Of a stretch of 64,000 bases of DNA, positions 34,599 to 42,094 are shown piece by piece (positions within the stretch are counted from its first letter, which is position 1; every line of letters starts with the position of its first letter). Origin of the DNA: Hyphomicrobiales bacterium (lineage in GTDB: Bacteria; Pseudomonadota; Alphaproteobacteria; Rhizobiales; Methylopilaceae); NCBI GenBank assembly GCA_022842205.1, contig JALHQA010000002.1:186001-250000 (forward strand), given 5' to 3'. The translations under genes and the position numbers were made by a program. The notes below the pieces were generated by a model. That model was not told the DNA's origin. It did no database searches and was given only the letters and a program-made list of their open reading frames with translations.

Positions 34599-35417
34599 TC
34601 AATGCTCCGCGCCCGCTACGGTTTTGTACGCATGCCATGTTGCATGTCCGAGAAGCGGAAAAATGACGATCATTCCTGTGAGGCCGGTGGCGATGCAAAG
34701 ACCGAACAGCCACAATATCATGGCGCCCCAGACGATCATTGGCGGCAGATTGTTCCACACGAGCTTCATACTCGTTGCCATCGCCGTCAGAGCATCGACA
34801 TTGCGGTCAAGTAGCATCGGAACAGCGAAAACACTAATCGAGAACGCAAAAGCCGCGAAAAGGCCGCCAATCGCCGTACCGACGACCACCATCGCCCATC
34901 CGTACGGCGACCCGGTCAAGATTCCGACGACATGATCGATGCCCGGAAACTCGTTCACACCGAAGAACAACGCCCAAAGCAGAACGGCGGCGCGGGTCCA
35001 CATGAGCATGAGCATGCTTAAAAGCAGACCGGTGAAGAAGACTTGGGGTCCGGCGCGCGGACGCACATGAAGCATTCCAGCAAGACCAATGGACCTGCCC
35101 TCGCCGATGGCGCGGCTTTTCTCGTATAGCCCGATTGCAAGAAAAGGCGCGACGATCAAAAAGCCGGCGAGCGATGGAAACAGGATGTAGTCGCGACCGA
35201 ATCCGAACAACGTCCATAGAAACGCGACGGATAGAAGAAAAACCCCCAAGCCATAAGTAAGGCTTGATGCGGGGCGGTTCCAAAAATCGCGCCAGCCGGC
35301 GCCGAGCCAGCGGAAGCCGACGAACAGCGGCAGATTGCGCTGCAGACTCGGATCGCGCGTCTCGCCGATGCCAGACGTCTCGCTGAGCAGCCAATATGAT
35401 TTATCGGTCTCGCCCAT
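34599..35417 (-). CDS. DUF2189 membrane protein in cbb3 operon
   Basis: 272 residues with about six hydrophobic helices and the DUF2189 pattern: PFLAIGLYEKSRAIGEG, MVVVGTAIGGLFAAFAFSISVFAVPMLLDR (long conserved stretch split by charged residues) and a C-terminal FPLLGHATWHAYK. DUF2189 proteins are often found beside cytochrome oxidase genes; role unknown, possibly assembly. AGGAGA lies 6 nt before the ATG at 35417. A paralogue ending in GHATWHLYRKAF is at 39708-40556, outside the island. It occupies the place where ccoG/ccoH are expected. Confidence 0.8.
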   Translation of the reverse strand: MGETDKSYWLLSETSGIGETRDPSLQRNLPLFVGFRWLGAGWRDFWNRPASSLTYGLGVFLLSVAFLWTLFGFGRDYILFPSLAGFLIVAPFLAIGLYEKSRAIGEGRSIGLAGMLHVRPRAGPQVFFTGLLLSMLMLMWTRAAVLLWALFFGVNEFPGIDHVVGILTGSPYGWAMVVVGTAIGGLFAAFAFSISVFAVPMLLDRNVDALTAMATSMKLVWNNLPPMIVWGAMILWLFGLCIATGLTGMIVIFPLLGHATWHAYKTVAGAEH

Positions 35418-35430
35418 CAATCGCTCTCCT

Positions 35431-35622
35431 TCAGCACGCCGATTTCGCCGCGCTATATCCCACGCCTTCACCGCGCTTCAGATGCTCGACGCAATCCGGC
35501 TGCGACTTGAACGCGACGTAAATCAGATGCGCGTTCGCACCCGCGAAAATAAAAACGCCCGCTGACATAAGCAGCCATAGAAGCCAGTTTTTCCGCGTCC
35601 GTGCGTGGGGCGTCGCGGCCAT
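35431..35622 (-). CDS. 63-residue membrane protein downstream of ccoP
   Basis: MAATPHARTRKNWLLWLL begins a basic tail and one membrane helix, followed by NAHLIYVAFKSQPDCVEHLK, an exterior part with two Cys (PDC and SAC). Only 2 nt separate it from ccoP (TAGTGATG), so it is certainly in the operon. Small proteins of this kind follow ccoP in several alphaproteobacteria; it could be a small subunit or a stand-in for CcoH. Function not established. Confidence 0.7.
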   Translation of the reverse strand: MAATPHARTRKNWLLWLLMSAGVFIFAGANAHLIYVAFKSQPDCVEHLKRGEGVGYSAAKSAC

Positions 35623-35624
35623 CA

Positions 35625-36500
35625 CTATCTTCTCCCGAGATCGTGCACGTAGATAGCGAGCGTGCGAATTTCGGCCGCTGATAGCCGTTCGTCCCAGGTA
35701 GGCATGTGGCCCTGACGGCCGCCGTGAACCGACGCAATGATCGTGTCCATGGTTCCGCCGTATATCCAGTAGGCGTCGGCGAGATTTGGCGCACCAAGCT
35801 CCGGGTTGCCCTTGGCCCCTTCGCCGTGACAGGCGACGCATGTCTTGGCAAAGACGTCGCGACCCGCGTTGACTCGATCCAGATTGTTTGGCGTCGAGAA
35901 ATCCGGATTGCTCAAAGAGTAGACATAGGCAGCGACATTCTGCACCTGCGCCGCGTCGAGCATAGCATCGCGGCCGAAGGACGGCATCTGGCCGACGCGG
36001 GTTTTCGGGTGCGCGGTGTTGATGCCCACACGCATGGTCTGCTCGATCTGCTCGGGCGTTCCACCCCAAATCCAATCATTGTCCGTCAGATCGGGATAGT
36101 TCACGCCGCCCTTGCCGTCACGACCGTGGCATGCGGCGCAGTTGTCGCCGAACAGCTGGCGGCCGGTGTCGCGCACCACCTGCATCAGATCCTCGTCGGC
36201 AAGTATCGCTCCGTAAGGTTCGCTTTCGAGCCGCGTCGACCATGCGGCCCGCTGCTGACGCCCCTCGGCGAGACGGGCCTGCACCGTCTCGTGCTGATCC
36301 ACGCCCAGGAATCCTTTCGTGTAGGTCGTCCCAAGCGGCCAGGACGGCACCAAAAACCACCACACGACGCACCACAGATGGGTGACGATCAGAAACATCA
36401 GAACACCGCGAGGAACCGGCGTATCCAGCTCCTTTATGCCGTTCCATTCGTGGCCCGTCGTTTCTCGTCCGGTGAAGGAATCACGTTCCGTTTCCGTCAT
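35625..36500 (-). CDS. ccoP: cbb3 oxidase dihaem cytochrome c subunit CcoP
   Basis: 291 residues. An N-terminal anchor helix (VLMFLIVTHLWCVVWWF), preceded by HEWNGIKELDTPVPR, a signature of CcoP. Two c-type haem sites, CAACH at 121-125 and CVACH at 221-225, each with its distal Met region (QMPSFG, HMPTWD). Electrons pass from the bc1 complex through CcoP to CcoO and CcoN. The start overlaps the ccoQ stop by ATGA. Confidence 0.95.
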   Translation of the reverse strand: MTETERDSFTGRETTGHEWNGIKELDTPVPRGVLMFLIVTHLWCVVWWFLVPSWPLGTTYTKGFLGVDQHETVQARLAEGRQQRAAWSTRLESEPYGAILADEDLMQVVRDTGRQLFGDNCAACHGRDGKGGVNYPDLTDNDWIWGGTPEQIEQTMRVGINTAHPKTRVGQMPSFGRDAMLDAAQVQNVAAYVYSLSNPDFSTPNNLDRVNAGRDVFAKTCVACHGEGAKGNPELGAPNLADAYWIYGGTMDTIIASVHGGRQGHMPTWDERLSAAEIRTLAIYVHDLGRR

Positions 36501-36661
36501 GGCCGGTCATCCCGATCAAGAATACTGTTTTTTGCCCGGTCGAACCGCTTCCTGTTTGAAGGCCAGAATGCGTACAGGACGACGCACAGGAAAAAGCCCA
36601 TCAGGTAGAGAAGGCCCCAACTCTTGGCGAAGAGAACGAGGGATTGGTGATCGAAATCCAT
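36497..36661 (-). CDS. ccoQ: cbb3 oxidase subunit CcoQ
   Basis: 54 residues: a short N-terminus (MDFDHQSLVLFAKSWG), one membrane helix (LLYLMGFFLCVVLYAFWP) and the NRKRFDRAKNSIL tail that marks CcoQ/FixQ. It is placed between ccoO and ccoP, 15 nt after ccoO, and overlaps ccoP by 4 nt. CcoQ stabilises the oxidase complex. Confidence 0.9.
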   Translation of the reverse strand: MDFDHQSLVLFAKSWGLLYLMGFFLCVVLYAFWPSNRKRFDRAKNSILDRDDRP

Positions 36662-36676
36662 GACGATCTGTCCCTC

Positions 36677-37429
36677 TCAAGGCGCCGGAGCGGAAGCGGA
36701 CGTCGCCTCGGCGGCATTGCCGTGCGCCGCGTCCGTCAGCCGCCCCAAAACCTGAAGATATGCGACCAGCGCATCCATCTCGGTGACCTGCGTCGTTACA
36801 CCATCGAATGCGCTAATCTGCGTTGCCTCGCCATAACGCTCGGTGACGCCATCAGTGAAGTCGCTGCCTGGCGTGGCTTGCCCATATGCATCGCGTGCGG
36901 CGTTCTGGATCATTTCCTGAGTATAAGGAACACCGAGCGCCTGCTGTGCGGCGAGATGCTTGGGAAGATCGTCGGTCCTTAAAATAGTAGTCGCCAGCCA
37001 GCGATAGGCCGGCATGTTCGATTCCGGCACGACATCGCGCGGATTGATCAGGTGTGCGACATGCCAGAAGTCCGAATACTTTCCGCCGACACGCGCAAGA
37101 TCCGGTCCCGTACGCTTCGACCCCCAAAGCATTGGCCGGTCGTATTGGGATTCGACGGCGAGCGAGTAAGGCCCATAGCGCTCGACCTCATCGCGGAGCG
37201 TCCGGATCATCTGACTATGACAGGCATAGCAGCCTTCACGCACATAGATGTTTCGTCCGGCGAGTTCCAGCGGAGTGTAAACACGCATGTCCGGCGCGCT
37301 CTCGACTGTCTCGTCGATCGTGAACAGGGGCGCGATCTCGACGATCCCGCCCACGCTCGCGGCGGCGATGATTGCGATGACAAACCCAACAGCCGACCGT
37401 TCGAGTTTCCGATGAAGCAGTTCAGCCAT
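36677..37429 (-). CDS. ccoO: cbb3 oxidase monohaem cytochrome c subunit CcoO
   Basis: 250 residues with an N-terminal anchor helix (GFVIAIIAAASVGGIVEI), then YTPLELAGRNIYVREGC and the c-haem motif CYACH at 67-71, HSQMIRTLRDEVERYG, and the distal ligand region ESNMPAY. Length and motifs are typical. GGAGAG lies 7 nt before the ATG, 3 nt after the ccoN stop. Confidence 0.95.
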   Translation of the reverse strand: MAELLHRKLERSAVGFVIAIIAAASVGGIVEIAPLFTIDETVESAPDMRVYTPLELAGRNIYVREGCYACHSQMIRTLRDEVERYGPYSLAVESQYDRPMLWGSKRTGPDLARVGGKYSDFWHVAHLINPRDVVPESNMPAYRWLATTILRTDDLPKHLAAQQALGVPYTQEMIQNAARDAYGQATPGSDFTDGVTERYGEATQISAFDGVTTQVTEMDALVAYLQVLGRLTDAAHGNAAEATSASAPAP

Positions 37430-37432
37430 GGA

Positions 37433-39073
37433 TCACTCTCCTGGAACTGCGATGGGCAGGAGAGGCGCGTCGGTCTTCTCGGACGCCGCGAGCGGCGCGG
37501 AGGCTATCGTCATCCAGATATTGTAGCAGCCGACCAGAACGCCCACCAAAAAAAGCAGGCCGCCGAATGCCCGCGCGATGTAGTACGGATACATCGCCAC
37601 GAGGGAGTCAACGAACGAGTAGGCGAGCGTCCCTTCGCCCGTGTAAGTGCGCCACATTAGCCCCTGAATGACACCCGAGTTCCACATCGCGAAGACATAG
37701 ACGAGCGTGCCCGCGATCGCGAGCCAGAAGTGGACTTCCACCAGCGTCGCAGAATACATGCGCTCGCGCTTCCAGAGCGCAGGAACGAGGGTGTAAATCG
37801 AACCGAACGTAATCAGCGCCACCCAGCCCAGTGCGCCGGCATGTACGTGACCGACCGTCCAGTCCGTGTAATGGCTGAGCGAATTGACCGGCCGGATCGC
37901 CATGAACGAACCTTCAAAAGTCGACAGGCCGTAAAACACGGCGGCGGCCATCATGAAGCGCAAGGTCGCGTCGTCACGCACGCGGTGCCACGCGCCATTG
38001 AGCGTGAGCAATGCGTTTCCGGCCGAGGCCCAGGACGGCACGAGCAGCATGACCGAGAATGTCATGCCGAGCGTCTGCACCCAATGCGGAAGAGCCGTGT
38101 AGTGGAGGTGGTGCGAACCGGCCCACATATAGAAGAACGTTATGCCCCAGAAGCTCAGGATCGACAGACGGTAGGAAAAGATAGGCCGCTGAGCCCGGAC
38201 CGGAAGGTAGTAATAGAGCATGCCGAGGAAACCGGCGGTAAGGAAGAACGCGACAGCATTGTGTCCGTACCACCATTGCACCATGGCGTCCTGCACGCCC
38301 GGCCAGATTGTGTAGCTTTTTGCCTGTCCCCACGCGATGGGCAGCGCGAGATTGTTGACGATGTGCAGGACGGCAACCACCAGGATGAACGCCATGAAAT
38401 ACCAGTTGGCGACATATATGTGCGGCTCCTTCCGCCGCGCGATCGTACCGATATAGAGGATGAAGTATGTCACCCACACAATCACGAGCCAGAGATCAGC
38501 GTACCACTCGGCCTCCGCGTACTCCTTCGACTGCGTAATGCCCATCAGGTATCCGGAAACGGCAAGCACACAGAACAGATTGTAGCCGAAAAGGACGAAC
38601 CAGGGACTGATCTGCCCGGCTAGACGCGCCCGCGACGTGCGTTGCACGACATGGAATGAGGTCGCGATCAAAGCATTGCCGCCGAAACCGAAAATTACGC
38701 CGGTTGTGTGCGTGGGCCGCAGCCTCCCAAAGCTCGACCACGCGCCATCAAACGCAAGTTCCGGCCAAGCCAATTGCGACGCCACCCAGACGCCCATGAA
38801 CATGCCGAACACCGCCCAGACCATTGCCAGTACGATTCCGACCTTCGTGGGATCGTCGTAATAAGTGACCTTGCGATCCTCTGCGACAGGAGGCTCGTAG
38901 TACGACGACATCAAGGGGCGGAGAACTGCGATCGCGAACACCACCACAATAACGCCCTGCCACCCCAGAACGTCGTTACGACCAGCAATGCCCAAAGCTA
39001 AGCCGCCAACCAAGGTCGCGAGCGCGATTGCAAAGGCGGTCTCTCGTTCAGCGTACGTGAGTTTTGAGATCAT
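37433..39073 (-). CDS. ccoN: cbb3 oxidase catalytic subunit CcoN
   Basis: 546-residue haem-copper oxidase subunit with about 12 to 14 helices, reducing O2 to water with high affinity. Conserved His-bearing stretches are present: HTTGVIFGFGGNAL (low-spin haem), WYGHNAVAFFLTAGFLG (CuB and cross-link Tyr region), SHHLHYTALPHW (CuB) and DWTVGHVHAGALGW (haem ligands). First gene of ccoNOQP; a perfect Fnr/FixK box lies 153 bp upstream, so induction at low oxygen is expected. The Shine-Dalgarno is weak. Confidence 0.96.
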   Translation of the reverse strand: MISKLTYAERETAFAIALATLVGGLALGIAGRNDVLGWQGVIVVVFAIAVLRPLMSSYYEPPVAEDRKVTYYDDPTKVGIVLAMVWAVFGMFMGVWVASQLAWPELAFDGAWSSFGRLRPTHTTGVIFGFGGNALIATSFHVVQRTSRARLAGQISPWFVLFGYNLFCVLAVSGYLMGITQSKEYAEAEWYADLWLVIVWVTYFILYIGTIARRKEPHIYVANWYFMAFILVVAVLHIVNNLALPIAWGQAKSYTIWPGVQDAMVQWWYGHNAVAFFLTAGFLGMLYYYLPVRAQRPIFSYRLSILSFWGITFFYMWAGSHHLHYTALPHWVQTLGMTFSVMLLVPSWASAGNALLTLNGAWHRVRDDATLRFMMAAAVFYGLSTFEGSFMAIRPVNSLSHYTDWTVGHVHAGALGWVALITFGSIYTLVPALWKRERMYSATLVEVHFWLAIAGTLVYVFAMWNSGVIQGLMWRTYTGEGTLAYSFVDSLVAMYPYYIARAFGGLLFLVGVLVGCYNIWMTIASAPLAASEKTDAPLLPIAVPGE

Positions 39074-39225
39074 TTATCGCCTGTCGGTCGGTGCTCGGTA
39101 AGACGATCATCCAAAAACGAGCACGCAGTTCAAGCCGTGGCTGTGGGAATTTTGATGAGAGCGGAGTTGATTTCAGACTTTTCGAGCGCTTCGTCTCCTG
39201 ATGTCACTAACCGTGTTGGAGATCA

Positions 39226-39239
39226 TTGATTTCAATCAA
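39226..39239 (-). promoter_or_regulatory. Fnr/FixK box of ccoNOQP
   Basis: TTGATTTCAATCAA is a perfect TTGAT-N4-ATCAA dyad, the consensus for Fnr, FixK and related Crp-family regulators. If centred at -41.5 it would place the transcription start near 39191, giving an untranslated leader of about 118 nt before ccoN. Confidence 0.8.
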
Positions 39240-39445
39240 TGACCAAGTTTACAGCCGACTGGGCGCTTGGTTGAAAGCCGATGATGTCGTGCATCTCTCG
39301 CCGCGCTCGCCCCTAAGGGGGTGTTGGAAAGGCTCGCGAATGTTCTGTCTAGTTTGGCAGATCGCTAAAATTCGCTCCGCTGTCAGCGAACGGACGATAT
39401 CTGCAGGCCGAGCTACTGCGGTGCACGCCCAGGGGGCAAAAAAAT

Positions 39446-39466
39446 AAGGTGGCTAACAAGGAGGCT
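39446..39466 (+). repeat. Candidate integrase arm-site repeat, right end
   Basis: Matches 19861-19881 in 17 of 21 positions, same orientation, with the two tandem AAGG(T/A)GG units kept. It lies 64 bp inside the right att core. Confidence 0.4.
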
Positions 39467-39529
39467 GATCGGGAAGTCGAGCTAGGGCAAGCTAGATTCG
39501 CGAGCATTTGTCGCTACTTAAGAAAAGAT

Positions 39530-39544
39530 ATGGCGGAGACGGAG
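39530..39544. repeat. Island end within tRNA-Ser 3' end (att core)
   Basis: The 15 bp covering CCA and the acceptor stem of tRNA-Ser, repeated at 19717-19731. The tRNA stays intact on this side. Confidence 0.75.
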
Positions 39545-39622
39545 GGATTCGAACCCTCGAGACCCCTTTCAGGGTCTGCTCATTTAGCAAACGAGTGCCT
39601 TCAGCCTCTCGGCCACGTCTCC
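39531..39622 (-). tRNA. tRNA-Ser (GCT)
   Basis: 92 nt class II tRNA: acceptor GGAGACG (39622-39616) with CGTCTCC, anticodon loop TTGCTAA with GCT, long variable arm (AGACCCTGAAAGGGGTCT), T-arm GAGGG-TTCGAAT-CCCTC and encoded CCA. Its 3' end is the attachment site of the island on its left. Confidence 0.95.
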
Positions 39623-39661
39623 AGCGAAGGCTTGGTACAGGCTGGGTCTTGGTGGGTCAAC

Positions 39662-39699
39662 GCATCCGGGCTTCCAAGCCGAAGCTTGTGCCCGGATGC
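39662..39699. repeat. Inverted repeat between tRNA-Ser and DUF2189 gene
   Basis: GCATCCGGGC (39662-39671) pairs with GCCCGGATGC (39690-39699), with a second short stem inside. It lies 9 bp after the DUF2189 stop; lacking a U-tract, it is either a weak terminator or a copy of the palindromic rhizobial repeat rich in CCCGGATGC. Confidence 0.5.
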
Positions 39700-39707
39700 T
39701 GCGAAAT

Positions 39708-40556
39708 TCAGGCAAACGCCTTGCGGTAGAGATGCCAGGTGGCGTGGCCAAGCACCGGAATCACGACGATCAGGCCAAGCAGCAGCGGAATCGCCCCAAG
39801 CGTCAGGCTGCCGGCCACGACCAGGCCCCAGACCGCCATCGGAAGCGGATTGGCGCGCACGGCGCTGATGGAGGCCTTGACAGCCGAGACGACCGACACT
39901 TTGCGGTCGATCAGCATGGGAAAGGAGAAGGCGCTCGTCATCAAAACGAAAAGCGCGAACAGGAACCCTACCCCACATCCAGCGACGATCATCGTCCACC
40001 CCTCCCCGGTCGAAATGACGTCATTCGCAAACTGCTCGATAGAGGCCGGGGCTTCAGGACCGATCGTCAGCGCATAAATGCCCCACGCGGCGGCCATCCA
40101 GAGGGCGAACACCACAGTGAGCACCAGGGTAAGACCAGCTATTGCGGTGAAGGACGGGCGCGATACGACCTTGAACGAGTCATACCAGCTGACGTCCTCG
40201 CCTTGCTCGCGGCGGCGGCTCATTTCATACAGGCCGGCGGCTGCGGCAGGTCCGAGCAGTGCGAAACCGGATATCAGCGGGAAGATGAGCGGCAGCATGT
40301 CATTGCCGACGACAAGCTGCGCGAGGATCAGCCCGGCTATCGGGTAAATGAGTCCGATGAAAAGGACGTCCGTACGATAGGCGCCGAAATCGCGAAGGCC
40401 GTCCGCCAGCGCATCACCGACATCTGCCAGCGATATCTTGCGCGCGACAGGCACCGGATCACTGGTTTCCGCGCTCGAACGCCAGTACTCGGCCAGATGC
40501 CACGTGCTCGGCCGGAAAATATCAAAGGTCCATTCAACAGGATTGCGGATCGTCAT
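39708..40556 (-). CDS. DUF2189 membrane protein (chromosomal paralogue)
   Basis: 282 residues with about six helices. ISLADVGDALADGLRDFGAYRTD, GLYEMSRRREQGEDVSW and the closing VIPVLGHATWHLYRKAF place it in DUF2189. It is related to the island protein at 34599-35417, with the same helix layout and GHATWH ending. GGAGG lies 8 nt before the ATG at 40556. Function unknown; it is just outside the island, upstream of tRNA-Ser in the same direction. Confidence 0.8.
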   Translation of the reverse strand: MTIRNPVEWTFDIFRPSTWHLAEYWRSSAETSDPVPVARKISLADVGDALADGLRDFGAYRTDVLFIGLIYPIAGLILAQLVVGNDMLPLIFPLISGFALLGPAAAAGLYEMSRRREQGEDVSWYDSFKVVSRPSFTAIAGLTLVLTVVFALWMAAAWGIYALTIGPEAPASIEQFANDVISTGEGWTMIVAGCGVGFLFALFVLMTSAFSFPMLIDRKVSVVSAVKASISAVRANPLPMAVWGLVVAGSLTLGAIPLLLGLIVVIPVLGHATWHLYRKAFA

Positions 40557-40691
40557 GAGCCAGTCCTCCCGAAACCAATTTCGAGAAGCCGCGAACCGCC
40601 CATCAAGGAGCGCCCAGCCACGAGCCTTGGTCACGGGCGAACCGCGACCCCTGACCTCAAGATAGGCCTGCCCCGGCAGGCCCGCAATCCA

Positions 40692-40961
40692 TCAGTGCTG
40701 ACTCAGCCAGTTCCGGGCGGCGCGCTGCGCTTCGGCGATCGCATATTCGTCCATCTCCGCGGCCAGTTCCTTTCGGAGCTGAACGGCTTCGGAATTGCCC
40801 TTGAAGGCTGCGAGATTGAACCATTTGTGCGCCTGCACACGATCGGTCGGCACCGTGCGCCCGGTCGAGAACATCAGACCGAGCTGAACAAACACATCGC
40901 CGCGCGCATTGGGGGCGCCGAGCGCCGCCATCTCGAGCGAACCAACATCGAAATACTTCAT
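40692..40961 (-). CDS. Sel1-like repeat protein, short
   Basis: 89 residues. The section FVQLGLMFSTGRTVPTDRVQAHKWFNLAAFKGN fits one to two Sel1 repeats (A..LG.MY..G..V..D...A..W...A...G), which mediate protein contacts. A final helix (YAIAEAQRAARNWL) follows. The start has GGGGAGAG upstream. Small stand-alone Sel1 proteins like this are common in rhizobia; partner unknown. Confidence 0.7.
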   Translation of the reverse strand: MKYFDVGSLEMAALGAPNARGDVFVQLGLMFSTGRTVPTDRVQAHKWFNLAAFKGNSEAVQLRKELAAEMDEYAIAEAQRAARNWLSQH

Positions 40962-41206
40962 CTTACTCTCCCCGTCCTTTTCCGGTCGTCCCGGACCGGG
41001 CGAACTTTCCGTTCGCGAATGAGGAGATTTTCGCCGCTCCGTCTGTACGGGCGCTTAAAAATCAAACTTAATTGGAGCTATATAAAAATAAAATGCGAAG
41101 TAAAATTCACGATCTGCTAAACAAACAAACCCTTGGAAACAGAGCTGCTTCGAAGAGATGCCCGGAATTTCCTCTATACTTTGGTATACTTCCTATAAAC
41201 CATCCC

Positions 41207-41611
41207 TCAGCTTTTACGGCCGAGGAAAAGCCCCAGCGCGAGGGCGCTTAGCAACCATGGCACCGGCGCTTTTCCCGCGGCATCCGCCAGACCGGGGAAC
41301 GGCGAATCCGCCGCGGCGGCGGGCTGATCGGAGGTTGCCGCCGACGCGGTTTTCCGGTGCGTGCCGATGAGAACCAGAAGCAGCGCAATCAGAATGGCAA
41401 CGCCGCCAACCACCGCGACGGCGCCGGCAAGGCCGAGTTGCGGCTCAAGCGCCAGCGCTGACGCAGCGGCAAGAGCGACGAGACCCACCAACAGAAACAG
41501 CAGCGCGACGATGCCCAACGCCAGCATGAAAGCCAGTCGCTTAATACGAGCCTCGGCCTCCGCCTTGATGCCGGAGAAAAGCGCCCCGGACGCCAGCAGC
41601 GCCTGCAGCAT
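41207..41611 (-). CDS. Phage-holin-like (DUF1469-type) membrane protein
   Basis: 134 residues with two adjacent long helices (FMLALGIVALLFLLVGLVALAAASA split by a short loop, and AGAVAVVGGVAILIALLLVLIG), a Ser/Ala-rich linker and a third short helix near the end. Matches the Phage_holin_3_6/putative actinobacterial holin-X pattern; in proteobacteria these pair with DUF883 proteins and are not phage derived. Its start overlaps the stop of the DUF883 gene, forming a two-gene operon. Confidence 0.75.
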   Translation of the reverse strand: MLQALLASGALFSGIKAEAEARIKRLAFMLALGIVALLFLLVGLVALAAASALALEPQLGLAGAVAVVGGVAILIALLLVLIGTHRKTASAATSDQPAAAADSPFPGLADAAGKAPVPWLLSALALGLFLGRKS

Positions 41612-42018
41612 CAGCGACGCCTCATCAGGCCGATGACATAGCCGACACCAAAGACGATGCCGATGGCAGCCAGAGGATTGCGCTCGATCTGCTTGGTGAG
41701 ATCGCCCGCCATGCCGCGAACCTGAGCTTCAGCATCCTGAGCGTAATCCAGGCCCGTTTCGTAAAGGCCGCTGGCCGTGTCCGTGACCATTTCGCGCGCA
41801 TCGGTGGCGCGGGAACTCAGCAGGGTGGAAACACTCTGGCTGAGGCGCACAAGATCGTCGCGCAGCTTGTCGATGTCGTTAAGAGCGGCATCGGCACTGC
41901 CGGAAACCGTCGAACGGGCAGCGGCCCGCTTGCGAGAGCCTGCCTTGCCCCGGCGGCCGCCGGTGCGCGCTCGGCTGGGAGATGCGGCAGATTTCCTGGT
42001 CTTCGGGGACGTGGCCAT
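41611..42018 (-). CDS. DUF883/ElaB-YqjD-type membrane-anchored protein
   Basis: 135 residues. A basic Ala/Arg-rich start, a long amphipathic helix (DKLRDDLVRLSQSVSTLLSSRATDAREMVTD...), and a C-terminal helix with NPLAAIGIVFGVGYVIGLM, the hallmark of ElaB/YqjD proteins, which bind ribosomes at the membrane in stationary phase in E. coli. GGAGA lies 8 nt before ATG 42018; the frame is open 5 codons further. Coupled to the holin-like gene. Confidence 0.8.
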   Translation of the reverse strand: MATSPKTRKSAASPSRARTGGRRGKAGSRKRAAARSTVSGSADAALNDIDKLRDDLVRLSQSVSTLLSSRATDAREMVTDTASGLYETGLDYAQDAEAQVRGMAGDLTKQIERNPLAAIGIVFGVGYVIGLMRRR

Positions 42019-42094
42019 AAATGAGGTCTCCAAAAATATGGGTTATTCCGGACACCAACGTTCCACCTTCTGGGCTAGTTCCCGATGATTTCAA

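Larger units (their letters stand above)
39074..39530. other. Intergenic region between ccoN and tRNA-Ser
   Basis: 457 bp. Holds the Fnr/FixK box (39226-39239) of the ccoNOQP promoter, then about 200 bp with no recognisable gene, then the candidate integrase arm repeat (39446-39466) and the island end. Short open frames here have no Shine-Dalgarno. Confidence 0.55.
19717..39544. mobile_element. Integrative genomic island in tRNA-Ser
   Basis: About 19.8 kb bounded by a 15-bp direct repeat: one copy is the 3' end of tRNA-Ser(GCT) including CCA (39530-39544), the other lies 181 bp in front of a P4-type integrase gene (19717-19731). Inside are integrase, AlpA-like regulator, primase-helicase, many unrelated short genes, pseudogenes and the cbb3 oxidase operon. 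The integrase is at the end distal to the tRNA. More than one insertion event may have built it up. By eye the 26-32 kb part is less GC-rich and less densely coding than the flanks. Confidence 0.75.

Noticed and set aside
19912-39073. Transposons or insertion sequences inside the island
   Set aside because: No transposase gene and no terminal inverted repeats with target duplications were recognised.
41207-41611. Prophage remnant because of the holin-like gene
   Set aside because: It forms an operon with a DUF883 gene, a normal chromosomal pairing, and no other phage gene is near.
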